Part shown: piece by piece, positions 7,678-14,441 of the stretch
Position numbering within the stretch: the first letter of the stretch is position 1
Layout: the number at the start of each line of letters is the position of its first letter
Source: UMGS1052 sp045532035
GTDB lineage: Bacteria; Bacillota; Clostridia; Oscillospirales; CAG-382
DNA length: 28,520 nucleotides
Reading direction: 5' to 3'
NCBI GenBank assembly: GCA_045532035.1
Contig: JAZSFD010000112.1
Span: 1 to 28,520, forward strand
Notes under the pieces: model-generated
The model's database searches: none
The model's input: the letters and a program-made list of their open reading frames with translations, nothing else
What the model was told of the DNA's origin: nothing
Translations under genes and position numbers: made by a program

Positions 7678-9345
7678 ATGGCATTTGAAGAACTTGCAAA
7701 TTCCAATTTTATTCACGATGAGATCGACAAAGATCTCCGCGAAGGAAAAGTAGAAAAGGTTCACACCCGTTTTCCGCCCGAACCAAACGGTTATCTTCAC
7801 ATCGGAAGCGCAAAGGCTATCTGGATAAACGTTATGACCGCAAAAAAATACGGCGGACTTTTCAATCTCAGATATGATGACACCAACCCCGTCAAAGAAG
7901 ACGATGAGTATGTTCAGTCGATCGAAGAGGACCTCCGCTGGCTCGGCGCCGAGCCCACAGGCGGAATCTTCTATGGCTCGGATTACTTTGACAAGTGTTA
8001 CGAATACGCAGTCAAGCTTATAAAAGACGGAAAAGCATATGTTTGCGACCTTTCGGCAGACGAGATGCGCGAATACCGCGGAACTCTCACCGAGCCCGGA
8101 AAACACAGCCCTTACCGCGACAGAAGTGTTGAGGAAAACCTCGATCTTTTCGAAAGAATGAAAAACGGCGAATTTGCGGACGGAACAAGAACCCTTCGCG
8201 CAAAGATAGACATGGCATCCCCAAATATGAATATGCGTGACCCCGCCATATACAGGATCATTCATACCTCACATCACAGACAGGGTAACAAATGGTGCAT
8301 CTATCCCCTCTACGATTTTGCCCATCCCATTCAGGACGCGACAGAGGGCATCACCTATTCTCTCTGCTCTATTGAATTCAAAAACCACCGTCCTCTTTAT
8401 GACTGGGTGATCGACAACATCGGCTTTGAGATTAAGCCCAAGCAGCGCGAATTTGCGAGAATGAACGTTACCCACACTGTCATGAGTAAAAGATATCTCC
8501 GCGCGCTTGTGGAGGAGAAACTCGTTGACGGCTGGGATGACCCCAGAATGCCTACCCTCTGCGGTCTGAGACGCCGCGGATATACCCCTGAATCGATCTT
8601 TGAATTTGTCAAGCGTTCGGGAGTTTCCACTTCCCTTTCACTCTGCGACATCGGGCTTCTTGAATACTGCATCCGCGAAGAGCTTGGTCATGTGGTTCCG
8701 AGACGAATGGCGGTTCTTGATCCTATCGAAGTTGAAATCACAAACTTTGAAGACGGAAAAACAGAATACTTTGAAGTTTCAAACAACCCCGAAAATCCCG
8801 ACGACGGCACACGAAAGGTTCCCTTCACAAAGCACCTTTATATCGACCGCGAAGACTTTTCGGACAATCCTCCACCCAAGTATCAGAGGCTTAAGCCCGA
8901 CTGTGAAGTAAGACTTATGGGCGCATACATTGTGAAATGTAACGAAGTGATTTACGGAGATGACGGAAGAGTTGCAAAGCTTCTTTGTACCGCCGATCTT
9001 GAAACCTCCAACGGAATGCCCGTCGACGGCAGAAAAGTCAAGGGCACTATCCATTGGGTAAGCAGAGATAACGCAGTGGATGCAACAGTCAATCTTTATG
9101 ACAATCTCTTCACCATCGAAGATCCGGGAGATATGGACGAAGAAAAGACCTTCAGAGATTACCTTAATCCCGAATCGCTCAAGGTAATGACAAATGCAAA
9201 GCTCGAGGGCTGCATGGCAGATGTCAAGGCGGGAGAAAAATTCCAGTTTGTCAGAAGCGGATATTTCTGTGCAGACTCCAAGCATCCCGGCACCTTCAAC
9301 AGAATCGTAACCCTCAAGGGAAGCTATAAGCCTGAAGCAAAATAA
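7678..9345 (+). CDS. glnS: Glutaminyl-tRNA synthetase
   Basis: This class I synthetase charges glutamine directly onto tRNA-Gln. Its 555 residues match the length of bacterial GlnRS. It has FPPEPNGYLHIGSAKAIWIN (HIGS at 41-44) and the GlnRS form of the second signature, VMSKR (268-272), followed by WDDPRMPTLCGLRRRGY. Those features separate it from GluRS. The C-terminal half has the two-barrel anticodon-binding region (DPIEVEI..., KGTIHWVS). The ATG has AAAGGAG (7662-7668) upstream. Many Bacillota lack GlnRS and use GatCAB transamidation, so this gene is a marker of lineages that acquired GlnRS. It is the last gene of its operon and is followed by a hairpin. Confidence 0.96.
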   Translation: MAFEELANSNFIHDEIDKDLREGKVEKVHTRFPPEPNGYLHIGSAKAIWINVMTAKKYGGLFNLRYDDTNPVKEDDEYVQSIEEDLRWLGAEPTGGIFYGSDYFDKCYEYAVKLIKDGKAYVCDLSADEMREYRGTLTEPGKHSPYRDRSVEENLDLFERMKNGEFADGTRTLRAKIDMASPNMNMRDPAIYRIIHTSHHRQGNKWCIYPLYDFAHPIQDATEGITYSLCSIEFKNHRPLYDWVIDNIGFEIKPKQREFARMNVTHTVMSKRYLRALVEEKLVDGWDDPRMPTLCGLRRRGYTPESIFEFVKRSGVSTSLSLCDIGLLEYCIREELGHVVPRRMAVLDPIEVEITNFEDGKTEYFEVSNNPENPDDGTRKVPFTKHLYIDREDFSDNPPPKYQRLKPDCEVRLMGAYIVKCNEVIYGDDGRVAKLLCTADLETSNGMPVDGRKVKGTIHWVSRDNAVDATVNLYDNLFTIEDPGDMDEEKTFRDYLNPESLKVMTNAKLEGCMADVKAGEKFQFVRSGYFCADSKHPGTFNRIVTLKGSYKPEAK

Positions 9346-9350
9346 TTTTT

Positions 9351-9387
9351 TGAACCTCTCTTTTGCGGAGAGGTTCATCTTATTTAT
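9351..9387 (+). terminator. Terminator after glnS
   Basis: A perfect 10-bp stem (9351-9360 with 9368-9377) with a 7-nt loop is followed by an interrupted T-rich tract (TCTTATTTATT). It separates glnS from the convergent yunB. On the minus strand the tail would be A-rich, so it should act only on the plus strand. Confidence 0.7.
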
Positions 9388-10097
9388 TCAATGTGATTAT
9401 GCGCACCGAAATCGACGATCTCATCCGCCACCGTCGCCCCCTCATCACTTGTCGAGTAATTCTGAACATTTGTAAATGCCTGCGGCACCTCACCGACGAT
9501 GACGGTATCAGCAACACAGATGCATGTGTTTACATTGCATTTCACACTTCTGAACGGCATAACAACGCATATGGTAAGCTCAACATCAAGCATGACTCTG
9601 TGATTTGTCTGATTGATTCCGCAGCTTTCAAAAACATTTCGGTAATCACACAAAACGGCGCTGTACGGTCTCATATATACTTTTATTCTCGGTCCTTTGC
9701 CGAGCAAAAAGCTGTTGTTGAACACATTCCCCAGAGGAATACCGATCACATCATCCGAATAGACTGCAAGGCTGTTGTAAATTTCCACTGCAACAAGCGC
9801 TTTCAGCTTGTTCATGTTTGCGGCTTTTGTTGTCAGCGCCACAATCCTTCCGCCTTCATTCTTTTCAAGCATTACAAGGTCATCGTATTCAAAGGCGTTG
9901 GTATTTGTCATGCGGCTTACCGCATCATTTATGATAAAAGTTGCCTCGGCTTTAGCCTTTTGCTCTGCCGCCGACCTTACCATCGGAAAAAGCATACTGT
10001 CAAAACATATGAAAATAGACACAATTACAAGCAACCAAAGCAAAAAAACAAAGGCGTTATGAGCCTTATTTTTTCTATGTAGAACAGATTTCTTCAA
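9384..10097 (-). CDS. yunB: Sporulation protein YunB
   Basis: This is a 237-residue membrane-anchored protein of the YunB family, which is needed for normal sporulation in Bacillus and is made in the mother cell. A single N-terminal membrane segment (about residues 14-36) is followed by an extracytoplasmic domain. Family blocks are visible: FIINDAVSRM, GRIVALTTKAANMNKLKA, IGIPLGNVFNNSFLLGKGPRIKVYMRP, GINQTNHRVMLDV and VGEVPQAF. I choose the TTG at 10097 because the only good ribosome binding site, AGAGGTGA, includes the possible GTG at 10106 and is correctly spaced for the TTG. That site also forms the 3' arm of a terminator-like hairpin. Presence of yunB supports a spore-forming lineage. Confidence 0.88.
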   Translation of the reverse strand: MKKSVLHRKNKAHNAFVFLLWLLVIVSIFICFDSMLFPMVRSAAEQKAKAEATFIINDAVSRMTNTNAFEYDDLVMLEKNEGGRIVALTTKAANMNKLKALVAVEIYNSLAVYSDDVIGIPLGNVFNNSFLLGKGPRIKVYMRPYSAVLCDYRNVFESCGINQTNHRVMLDVELTICVVMPFRSVKCNVNTCICVADTVIVGEVPQAFTNVQNYSTSDEGATVADEIVDFGAHNHIE

Positions 10098-10140
10098 AAA
10101 AATCACCTCTTCACATAATATGCAAAAAGGTGATTTTTTT
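10096..10140 (-). terminator. Terminator-like hairpin between mgtE and yunB, overlapping the yunB start
   Basis: On the minus strand, AAAAAAATCACCT is followed 19 nt later by its complement AGGTGATTTTTTT, giving an A-tract, an 8-bp core stem and a T-tract. It lies 7 nt after the mgtE stop and could end the mgtE transcript. The 3' arm contains the yunB Shine-Dalgarno and the T-run abuts the TTG start. The loop is long for a classical terminator, so the alternative is a structure that hides the yunB ribosome binding site. Confidence 0.55.
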
Positions 10141-10146
10141 TGAAAA

Positions 10147-11526
10147 CTATATGCCTATATCAAGAAAATAAGTTGCTATTCTGAAAAATATGAAAACGGC
10201 AAAAGCATCGACTATAGTGGAAATAATAGGCGATGCCATCAAAGCGACATCAAGACCGATCTTATCAGCGAGTAACGGCAGTGTGCACCCGATAAACTTA
10301 GCAAGGATTACTACAAGAATCAACGTTAATGAAACTATAGTTGCAATAAGATATACAGACTGTCCTCCGGTATCGCCAAGAATTCCGAACTGATTCATAA
10401 TCACGATTCTTGCAAAATTAACAACTGCCAACGCCACACTGACTATAATCGATATCCGGAACTCTTTGAAAACAACTCTCAGAATATCCCCGAAACGGAT
10501 ATCTCCCAAAGCAATTCCGCGGATCATCATTGTAGCAGATTGAGAACCGCTGTTTCCGCCGGTATTCATCAGCATGGGAATACAGCTCACAAGTATGGGG
10601 AAAGCACTTATGGCATTCTCAAAGTACTGCATGACCATACCGGTGACAGTCGCAGATATCATGAGTACCATAAGCCAAAGCATACGCTTTTTGGCATGAG
10701 AAAAGACCGATGTTTTGAAATAGCTTTCTTCAATAGGCTCCATAGCCGCCATTTTTGAAATATCCTCGGTGTTTTCCTGCTGGATAACATCAATGGCATC
10801 ATCTACCGTGACGATTCCAACAAGACGGTTGTCGTTATCAACTACAGGCAGTGCAATAAAACCATATTTATTGACGATCAGCGCAACCTCTTCCTTGTCT
10901 TCGTAAGCGGAAACGGAAATAACATTTGTTTCCATAATATCCTCGACCTTTTCGTTGTCGGAAGATGTAAGGAGTTTGCTGACCTCCACAAGCCCCACAA
11001 GAGTTCTATTCTCTGTGACATAGCAGGTATAGACAGTTTCCTTGTCTGAGCCCTCTTTTCTGATCTTTTCAATAGCCTGGAGCACCGTCATATCTTTTCT
11101 GAGGTTGATATATTCAACCGTCATGATGCTTCCTGCACTGCTTTCGGGATATTTCAATATCTCGTTGATAAGCTTGCGCGTTTCGGCATCGGTGTTGTTA
11201 AGAATGCGCGTAACAACATTTGCCGGCATTTCTTCAATGGCGTCAACCGCGTCGTCGATGAAAAGCCTGTCAAAGACATCGTGGATCTCGCGGTCGCTTA
11301 TAGCTTCTGTCAGAATACGTTGACTTTCAGAATCAAGATAAGCAAAGGTTTCGGCGGCAAGCTCTTTGTTCAGCAATCTGAACACAATAACCACATCGGT
11401 TTTATCGAGTTCCTCGAACAAAAGAGCCAGATCCGCCGGCAGCATTCCGTTGACTGTGCTTTTAAGTTCCGGTAGTTTCTTTTGTTCCAAAAGCTCGATG
11501 GCTTCATTAATAACTTTTTCTTCCAA
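10147..11526 (-). CDS. mgtE: Magnesium channel/transporter MgtE
   Basis: MgtE is a homodimeric Mg2+ channel gated by its cytosolic domains. The 459 residues show the family order: N-terminal helical domain (about 1-130, LPADLALLFEELD), two CBS domains (about 130-255, ending VVDNDNRLVGIVTVDDAIDVI), a linker helix, and five membrane helices from about 285. The pore-region signatures NTGGNSGSQSATMMIRGIALGDI and ADKIGLDVALMASPIISTIVD are intact. The open frame extends to 11601, but TTG 11526 has AAGGAG (11541-11536) nine bases upstream and gives the normal length. Transcription starts about 173 nt upstream at a strong promoter, leaving a long structured leader. I find no M-box consensus there. 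Confidence 0.95.
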   Translation of the reverse strand: MEEKVINEAIELLEQKKLPELKSTVNGMLPADLALLFEELDKTDVVIVFRLLNKELAAETFAYLDSESQRILTEAISDREIHDVFDRLFIDDAVDAIEEMPANVVTRILNNTDAETRKLINEILKYPESSAGSIMTVEYINLRKDMTVLQAIEKIRKEGSDKETVYTCYVTENRTLVGLVEVSKLLTSSDNEKVEDIMETNVISVSAYEDKEEVALIVNKYGFIALPVVDNDNRLVGIVTVDDAIDVIQQENTEDISKMAAMEPIEESYFKTSVFSHAKKRMLWLMVLMISATVTGMVMQYFENAISAFPILVSCIPMLMNTGGNSGSQSATMMIRGIALGDIRFGDILRVVFKEFRISIIVSVALAVVNFARIVIMNQFGILGDTGGQSVYLIATIVSLTLILVVILAKFIGCTLPLLADKIGLDVALMASPIISTIVDAFAVFIFFRIATYFLDIGI

Positions 11527-11699
11527 TAAAATCAACTCCTTGTGTGATATTTTTTGCAACAGTGCGATAAAATATATATCACCTCCGCATAAACGGAACA
11601 AATTCCTTTGTTTTTAATATTATATAATATCCGCAACAAACATACATATTTTTCACTTACGATTGGCGGATACCAAGTTTGATCTGCAAGCTTATGTAT
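11527..11699 (-). promoter_or_regulatory. Long structured 5' leader of mgtE, candidate regulatory RNA
   Basis: From the predicted transcript start near 11699 to the TTG at 11526, the minus strand holds several complementary elements. A 10-bp helix forms from 11702-11693 and 11648-11639. Inside it is a small TTGG/CCAA hairpin whose loop contributes to TATCCGC (11672-11666). That sequence is exactly complementary to GCGGATA (11634-11628), just 3' of the outer helix, giving a possible pseudoknot. Downstream are hairpins at 11612-11597 and 11597-11584 and a GTGATAT/ATATCAC pair ending just before the mgtE ribosome binding site. The M-box sequence is absent. No T-rich terminator is seen, so translational control is more likely. 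Confidence 0.5.
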
Positions 11700-11705
11700 G
11701 TTGAT

Positions 11706-11734
11706 ATTATATCATATGAGCATAAGTTTTGCAA
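11706..11734 (-). promoter_or_regulatory. Strong promoter of mgtE
   Basis: On the minus strand TTGCAA (11734-11729) is followed after exactly 17 bp by TATAAT (11711-11706), which is preceded by TGA (extended -10). This has the same form as the promoter at 3755-3783. It is far upstream of the start codon and so defines the long leader. Confidence 0.85.
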
Positions 11735-11868
11735 GTCTTAGAAAACAGCAAGGCGGCATCGCATGGTTTTTTCGTCAAAATATACATATTTTGGACACGA
11801 TTGTCGTTCAAATTGGTCTAAAGGCTTGAAAAAATCGGTGAAATCCATAAATAAATTCAAAAAATCCC

Positions 11869-11896
11869 TTGACAAGGTGAATTTAGATGATATAAT
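11869..11896 (+). promoter_or_regulatory. Promoter of the sigma factor gene
   Basis: A perfect TTGACA (11869-11874) and a perfect TATAAT (11891-11896) are 16 bp apart, with TGA before the -10. Transcription should start near 11902, about 39 nt before the ATG. The stretch between this promoter and the mgtE promoter (about 11735-11868) holds nothing else I recognise. Confidence 0.85.
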
Positions 11897-11940
11897 TAAA
11901 ATTAGATGTAAAAAGTATTATATTATCGGTATGGAGACAC

Positions 11941-12528
11941 ATGACACATTCTAAGCTTCAGGGCATCCTGTCAGCCGGCAACACTGCTGAAGATGTTGAA
12001 ATGATTAAAAACGGAAACAAAGATGCCTTTGTGTTTCTTGCAAATTCATACCGCGACAGAATTATATCGATCGCTTTTTCATTCGGGCTTTGCGGTGCTG
12101 AACGCGATGACCTTATTCAGGAGGGCTATATCGCTCTATACAACGCCGCGAGAACATATGACAGTTCAAAATCTCAGTTTTCGACATTTGCAACTCTCTG
12201 CATCAAGCGCAGAATGCTGAATTGGATCGAAAAGAATGTCAACCCTTCCCTTTCCTCTATGTCAATCTCCGATCTCGATGACAATGATCTTTCCCGAATC
12301 GGAATGATTCAGGATAACTTTGAAGATGATTTTATTCTGAAAACCGAAATTTCGGATCTTCTTGATAAAGCAAAATCCATACTTTCGGAAAACGAATACA
12401 AGGTCTTCAGTCTTTACATTAAGGGATATACCAACGATGAGATCTGCAAAAAGCTCGGTATAACAAAAAAATCCTGTGACAATTCTCTTTTCCGACTGCG
12501 AAAAAAGCTCAGGTCGGTGAAGAATTGA
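11941..12528 (+). CDS. SigH-like sigma-70 family factor
   Basis: This 195-residue alternative sigma factor has region 2 at about 24-100 (AERDDLIQEGYIALYNAARTY, then SQFSTFATLCIKRRMLNWI) and region 4 at about 145-195 (LSENEYKVFSLYIKGYTNDEICKKLGITKKSCDNSLFRLRKKL). The IQEG-ALY block, FATLCI and the late K-S-x-DN-x-x-x-R-x-RRKL pattern match SigH (Spo0H) and not extracytoplasmic-function factors. The SigH linker motifs are poorly conserved, so it may be a paralogue. The ATG at 11941 follows GGAG with a short 4-nt spacer. A near-consensus housekeeping promoter drives it. The zinc-ribbon gene downstream is probably co-transcribed. No anti-sigma gene is adjacent. Confidence 0.85.
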   Translation: MTHSKLQGILSAGNTAEDVEMIKNGNKDAFVFLANSYRDRIISIAFSFGLCGAERDDLIQEGYIALYNAARTYDSSKSQFSTFATLCIKRRMLNWIEKNVNPSLSSMSISDLDDNDLSRIGMIQDNFEDDFILKTEISDLLDKAKSILSENEYKVFSLYIKGYTNDEICKKLGITKKSCDNSLFRLRKKLRSVKN

Positions 12529-12532
12529 TATA

Positions 12533-12583
12533 CGGTCCCGCAAAAGGTGGCTTATGCGGCGGTGCGATTCCGTCCGGGAACCG
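12533..12583 (+). other. GC-rich inverted repeat between sigma factor and zinc-ribbon genes
   Basis: CGGTCCCG (12533-12540) can pair with CGGGAACCG (12575-12583) with one bulge. Inside, CCGCA (12538-12542) can alternatively pair with TGCGG (12555-12559), and TTCC with GGAA at 12568-12580. An interrupted T-rich stretch follows (ATATTTTTATAAT). It could be a leaky terminator or a translational control element for the zinc-ribbon gene. I cannot match it to a known RNA class. Confidence 0.35.
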
Positions 12584-12616
12584 AAATATTTTTATAATCC
12601 AAAGCGAGGGAAAATC

Positions 12617-12898
12617 ATGTACGAAAACAAGACATTAGTTTGCAAAGAGTGCGGACAGGAATTCATCTTCACCGCAGGCGAACAGGAGTTTTACGCTCAG
12701 CAGGGCTTCCAGAACGAACCCAAGAAGTGTAAGGCTTGCCGTATGGCTAAGAAGAATGCCGGCAGAGCTCCCAGAGAACTCTTCACCACCACTTGCGCAA
12801 ACTGCGGCGGCGAGGCTAAGATACCTTTTGAGCCCAGCAACGACAGACCTGTTTATTGCAGCGAATGCTTCGCAGCAATGAAGGCTGAACAGCAGTAA
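12617..12898 (+). CDS. Small double zinc-ribbon protein (CxxC-x17-CxxC type)
   Basis: This 93-residue protein has two zinc-ribbon-like modules. The first has CKEC (near residues 10-13) and CKAC separated by about 30 residues. The second is CANC-x17-CSEC, exactly the spacing of the CxxC-x17-CxxC domain common in Clostridia. The spacer carries aromatic and basic residues, and the linker (RMAKKNAGRAPRE) is positively charged, so nucleic-acid or ribosome contact is possible. The function is unknown. ATG 12617 has GAGGG (12606-12610) at good spacing and no credible earlier start. It follows the sigma factor by 88 nt with no separate promoter that I can see. Confidence 0.85.
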   Translation: MYENKTLVCKECGQEFIFTAGEQEFYAQQGFQNEPKKCKACRMAKKNAGRAPRELFTTTCANCGGEAKIPFEPSNDRPVYCSECFAAMKAEQQ

Positions 12899-13047
12899 TC
12901 ATAGCTCTTTAGGTGTTTGCATACACTGACAGGGTGAGTTGTTTTCTACAATTTTCCACCGATTGAATTTCGGCATTCTGCCGCAGTTATTCGGGCAGTA
13001 TTGTACTGCTTTTAGAGTATGTTTTTATCTGAATTATGAAGCTGTTG
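12899..13047 (+). promoter_or_regulatory. Hairpin-rich stretch upstream of the LOG gene; possible leader or small RNA
   Basis: This non-coding stretch contains CGGCA-TTC-TGCCG (12971-12983) and GCAGTA-TTG-TACTGC (12995-13009), the latter followed by TTTT. It then runs into the strong terminator at 13048-13072. A possible promoter is CTGACA (12926-12931) with TACAAT (12947-12952), but its 15-bp spacer is short. It may be the 3' UTR of the zinc-ribbon gene, a small RNA, or an attenuator leader for the LOG gene. Confidence 0.35.
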
Positions 13048-13072
13048 AACTCCCCCTTTTGGGGGAGTTTTT
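13048..13072 (+). terminator. Strong intrinsic terminator just before the LOG gene
   Basis: A perfect 9-bp GC-rich stem (AACTCCCCC at 13048-13056 with 13061-13069) with a TTTT loop is followed by a T-run to 13072. Only 27 nt separate it from the next start codon and no promoter fits in that gap. Confidence 0.9.
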
Positions 13073-13099
13073 CATCCACAACCGAAAGAGAGGTTATTT

Positions 13100-13642
13100 A
13101 TGAATATTTGCGTATACGGCGCTGCAAGCAACAAGATCGACAAAATCTATATTGAAAAGACAGAGGAGCTTGGAAAATATCTGGCAAAAAACTCTATTGG
13201 ACTGATTTTTGGAGCAGGTGCAAACGGACTCATGGGCGCAGCTGCCAGAGGAGCCTTTTCCGAGTACGGAAAGATAATCGGTATCGTTCCCCGTTTTTTT
13301 ACAGGTGACGGTATAAGATTTGAAAAATGTACCGAAACGATCTTTACAGACACAATGCGCGAAAGAAAAAAACTTATGGAGGAAATGTCGGATGCCTTTA
13401 TTATTGCTCCCGGAGGCATCGGAACACTCGACGAATTTTTTGAAATCTTTACCCTTCAGAATCTGAATCAGCACCAAAAACCTGTGGTTATTTATAATAT
13501 CAACGGATTTTATGATACAATGCTTTTGATGCTGAAGGAGCTGGTTGAAAAAGGCTTTCTCGCAAAGAATGCAGTTGACAGACTTATTGTATCTGACAGC
13601 ATCGACGACATATTTTTGAAAATAAAAGAATTCAAATACTGA
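13100..13642 (+). CDS. LOG family protein (nucleotide phosphoribohydrolase-like)
   Basis: This 180-residue Rossmann-fold protein belongs to the LOG/TIGR00730 family, whose characterised members cleave nucleoside 5'-monophosphates (for example cytokinin ribotides) to base and ribose phosphate. The active-site signature PGGIGTLDEFFE (104-115) and the upstream MRERKKLM (86-93) are intact. The N-terminal GAGANGLMGAAARGA nucleotide-binding stretch is also present. Older annotation as lysine decarboxylase is unsupported. The ATG follows AGAGAGG by 6 nt. A strong terminator lies only 27 nt upstream, so expression needs readthrough or a regulated leader. It converges on a cytidylate-kinase-like gene. 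The physiological substrate here is unknown. Confidence 0.9.
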   Translation: MNICVYGAASNKIDKIYIEKTEELGKYLAKNSIGLIFGAGANGLMGAAARGAFSEYGKIIGIVPRFFTGDGIRFEKCTETIFTDTMRERKKLMEEMSDAFIIAPGGIGTLDEFFEIFTLQNLNQHQKPVVIYNINGFYDTMLLMLKELVEKGFLAKNAVDRLIVSDSIDDIFLKIKEFKY

Positions 13643-13646
13643 AGCA

Positions 13647-13686
13647 AAAAAGCTTTTCGTTTTCACGAAAAGCTTTTTCTTTTTTT
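13647..13686. terminator. Bidirectional terminator between LOG and cytidylate-kinase-like genes
   Basis: An 11-bp perfect stem (AAGCTTTTCGT at 13651-13661 with 13666-13676) with a 4-nt loop is flanked by an A-run on the left and T-runs on the right. It should therefore stop transcription from both convergent genes. Confidence 0.88.
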
Positions 13687-13689
13687 GAA

Positions 13690-14304
13690 TTACTGAACAG
13701 AATTTTTTGCCTCAACATATTTTGCAAGGACATCAACACACGAATCAATACCGATCGAATCGGTGTTAAGGGACATATGGTAATTCTTAATCTCTCCCCA
13801 ACGCTCGCCCGTGTAATAATTATAATAAGCAGCGCGCTTTTTATCGGTCTTTTCAATGGCTTCCTTGGCTTTCTTTTCCTCAAGACCGTAATACTTCATT
13901 GCGCGTTCAACTCTTTTGTTGATGTCAGAGTAGAAGAAAAAGTGAACAACATCGGTTCTTTCACGAAGAACATAATCAGCACAGCGTCCTACGATGACGC
14001 AGGGACCTTGATCCGCCACTTTTTTTATTATATCAGACTGAATGAGAAAGACCTTGTCGCTCAAAGGAAGCCCATACATTCCGCCGAAGCTTGTACCAAA
14101 CATGGAGAGAGAATAAAGCAAGCTGTAAGTAGTATTCTTTTCGGCGTTTTCAAAAAGACTTTCTGCAAAGCCACTTTCTTTTGCAGCCATAGAGATCAGC
14201 TCATTGTCGTAAAAAGGAATTCCGAGCTTTTCGGCAAGCTTTTTTCCGACGAAACGTCCGCCGCTACCATACTGTCTGCTTATTGTGATAATTGATCCTG
14301 ACAT
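13690..14304 (-). CDS. Cytidylate kinase-like family protein
   Basis: This 204-residue protein of the cytidylate_kin2 (PF13189) type starts ITISRQYGSGGRFVGKKLAEKLG, a P-loop variant (residues 8-28) with the ITISRQxGSGG hallmark. It then shows YDNELISMAA, the NMP-kinase-like VIVGRCADYVL and a C-terminal lid-like region (DKKRAAYYNYYTGERWG). It likely phosphorylates a nucleotide or a related small substrate. It is not canonical Cmk, which is larger. ATG 14304 has AAGGGAG 8 nt upstream. An in-frame start 21 codons earlier lacks such a site and would include the promoter region. It is monocistronic, between its own promoter and a bidirectional terminator. Confidence 0.88.
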   Translation of the reverse strand: MSGSIITISRQYGSGGRFVGKKLAEKLGIPFYDNELISMAAKESGFAESLFENAEKNTTYSLLYSLSMFGTSFGGMYGLPLSDKVFLIQSDIIKKVADQGPCVIVGRCADYVLRERTDVVHFFFYSDINKRVERAMKYYGLEEKKAKEAIEKTDKKRAAYYNYYTGERWGEIKNYHMSLNTDSIGIDSCVDVLAKYVEAKNSVQ

Positions 14305-14338
14305 ATTTGAATCTCCCTTCAAAGGTTTTATTGAATAT

Positions 14339-14367
14339 ATTATATCAGAATTTATGAAAAAATGCAA
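14339..14367 (-). promoter_or_regulatory. Promoter of the cytidylate-kinase-like gene
   Basis: On the minus strand TTGCAT (14367-14362) and TATAAT (14344-14339) are 17 bp apart, with TGA directly before the -10. The leader would be about 30 nt. Confidence 0.78.
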
Positions 14368-14412
14368 TAATCAATCGTGATATTTGTTTATTTTTTTGTA
14401 ATCATCCAAAAC

Positions 14413-14441
14413 TTGACATATAACGACAAATAATATATAAT
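14413..14441 (+). promoter_or_regulatory. Consensus promoter of the TetR gene
   Basis: Perfect TTGACA (14413-14418) and perfect TATAAT (14436-14441) are separated by 17 bp. The start codon is 36 nt after the -10. Such a full-consensus promoter on a repressor gene suggests control by autorepression, but no clear palindrome is visible over it. Confidence 0.88.

Noticed and set aside
9363..10082. A 239-codon open frame on the plus strand
   Set aside because: It mirrors yunB, which has clear family blocks, and it begins inside the glnS terminator. It is a shadow frame.
11527..11699. M-box (ykoK) riboswitch upstream of mgtE
   Set aside because: I looked for the conserved M-box core in the minus-strand leader and did not find it. 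A covariance search would settle this.
11763..11954. A 63-codon open frame in the mgtE-sigma factor gap
   Set aside because: It covers the near-consensus sigma factor promoter, has no ribosome binding site, and has no recognisable sequence pattern.
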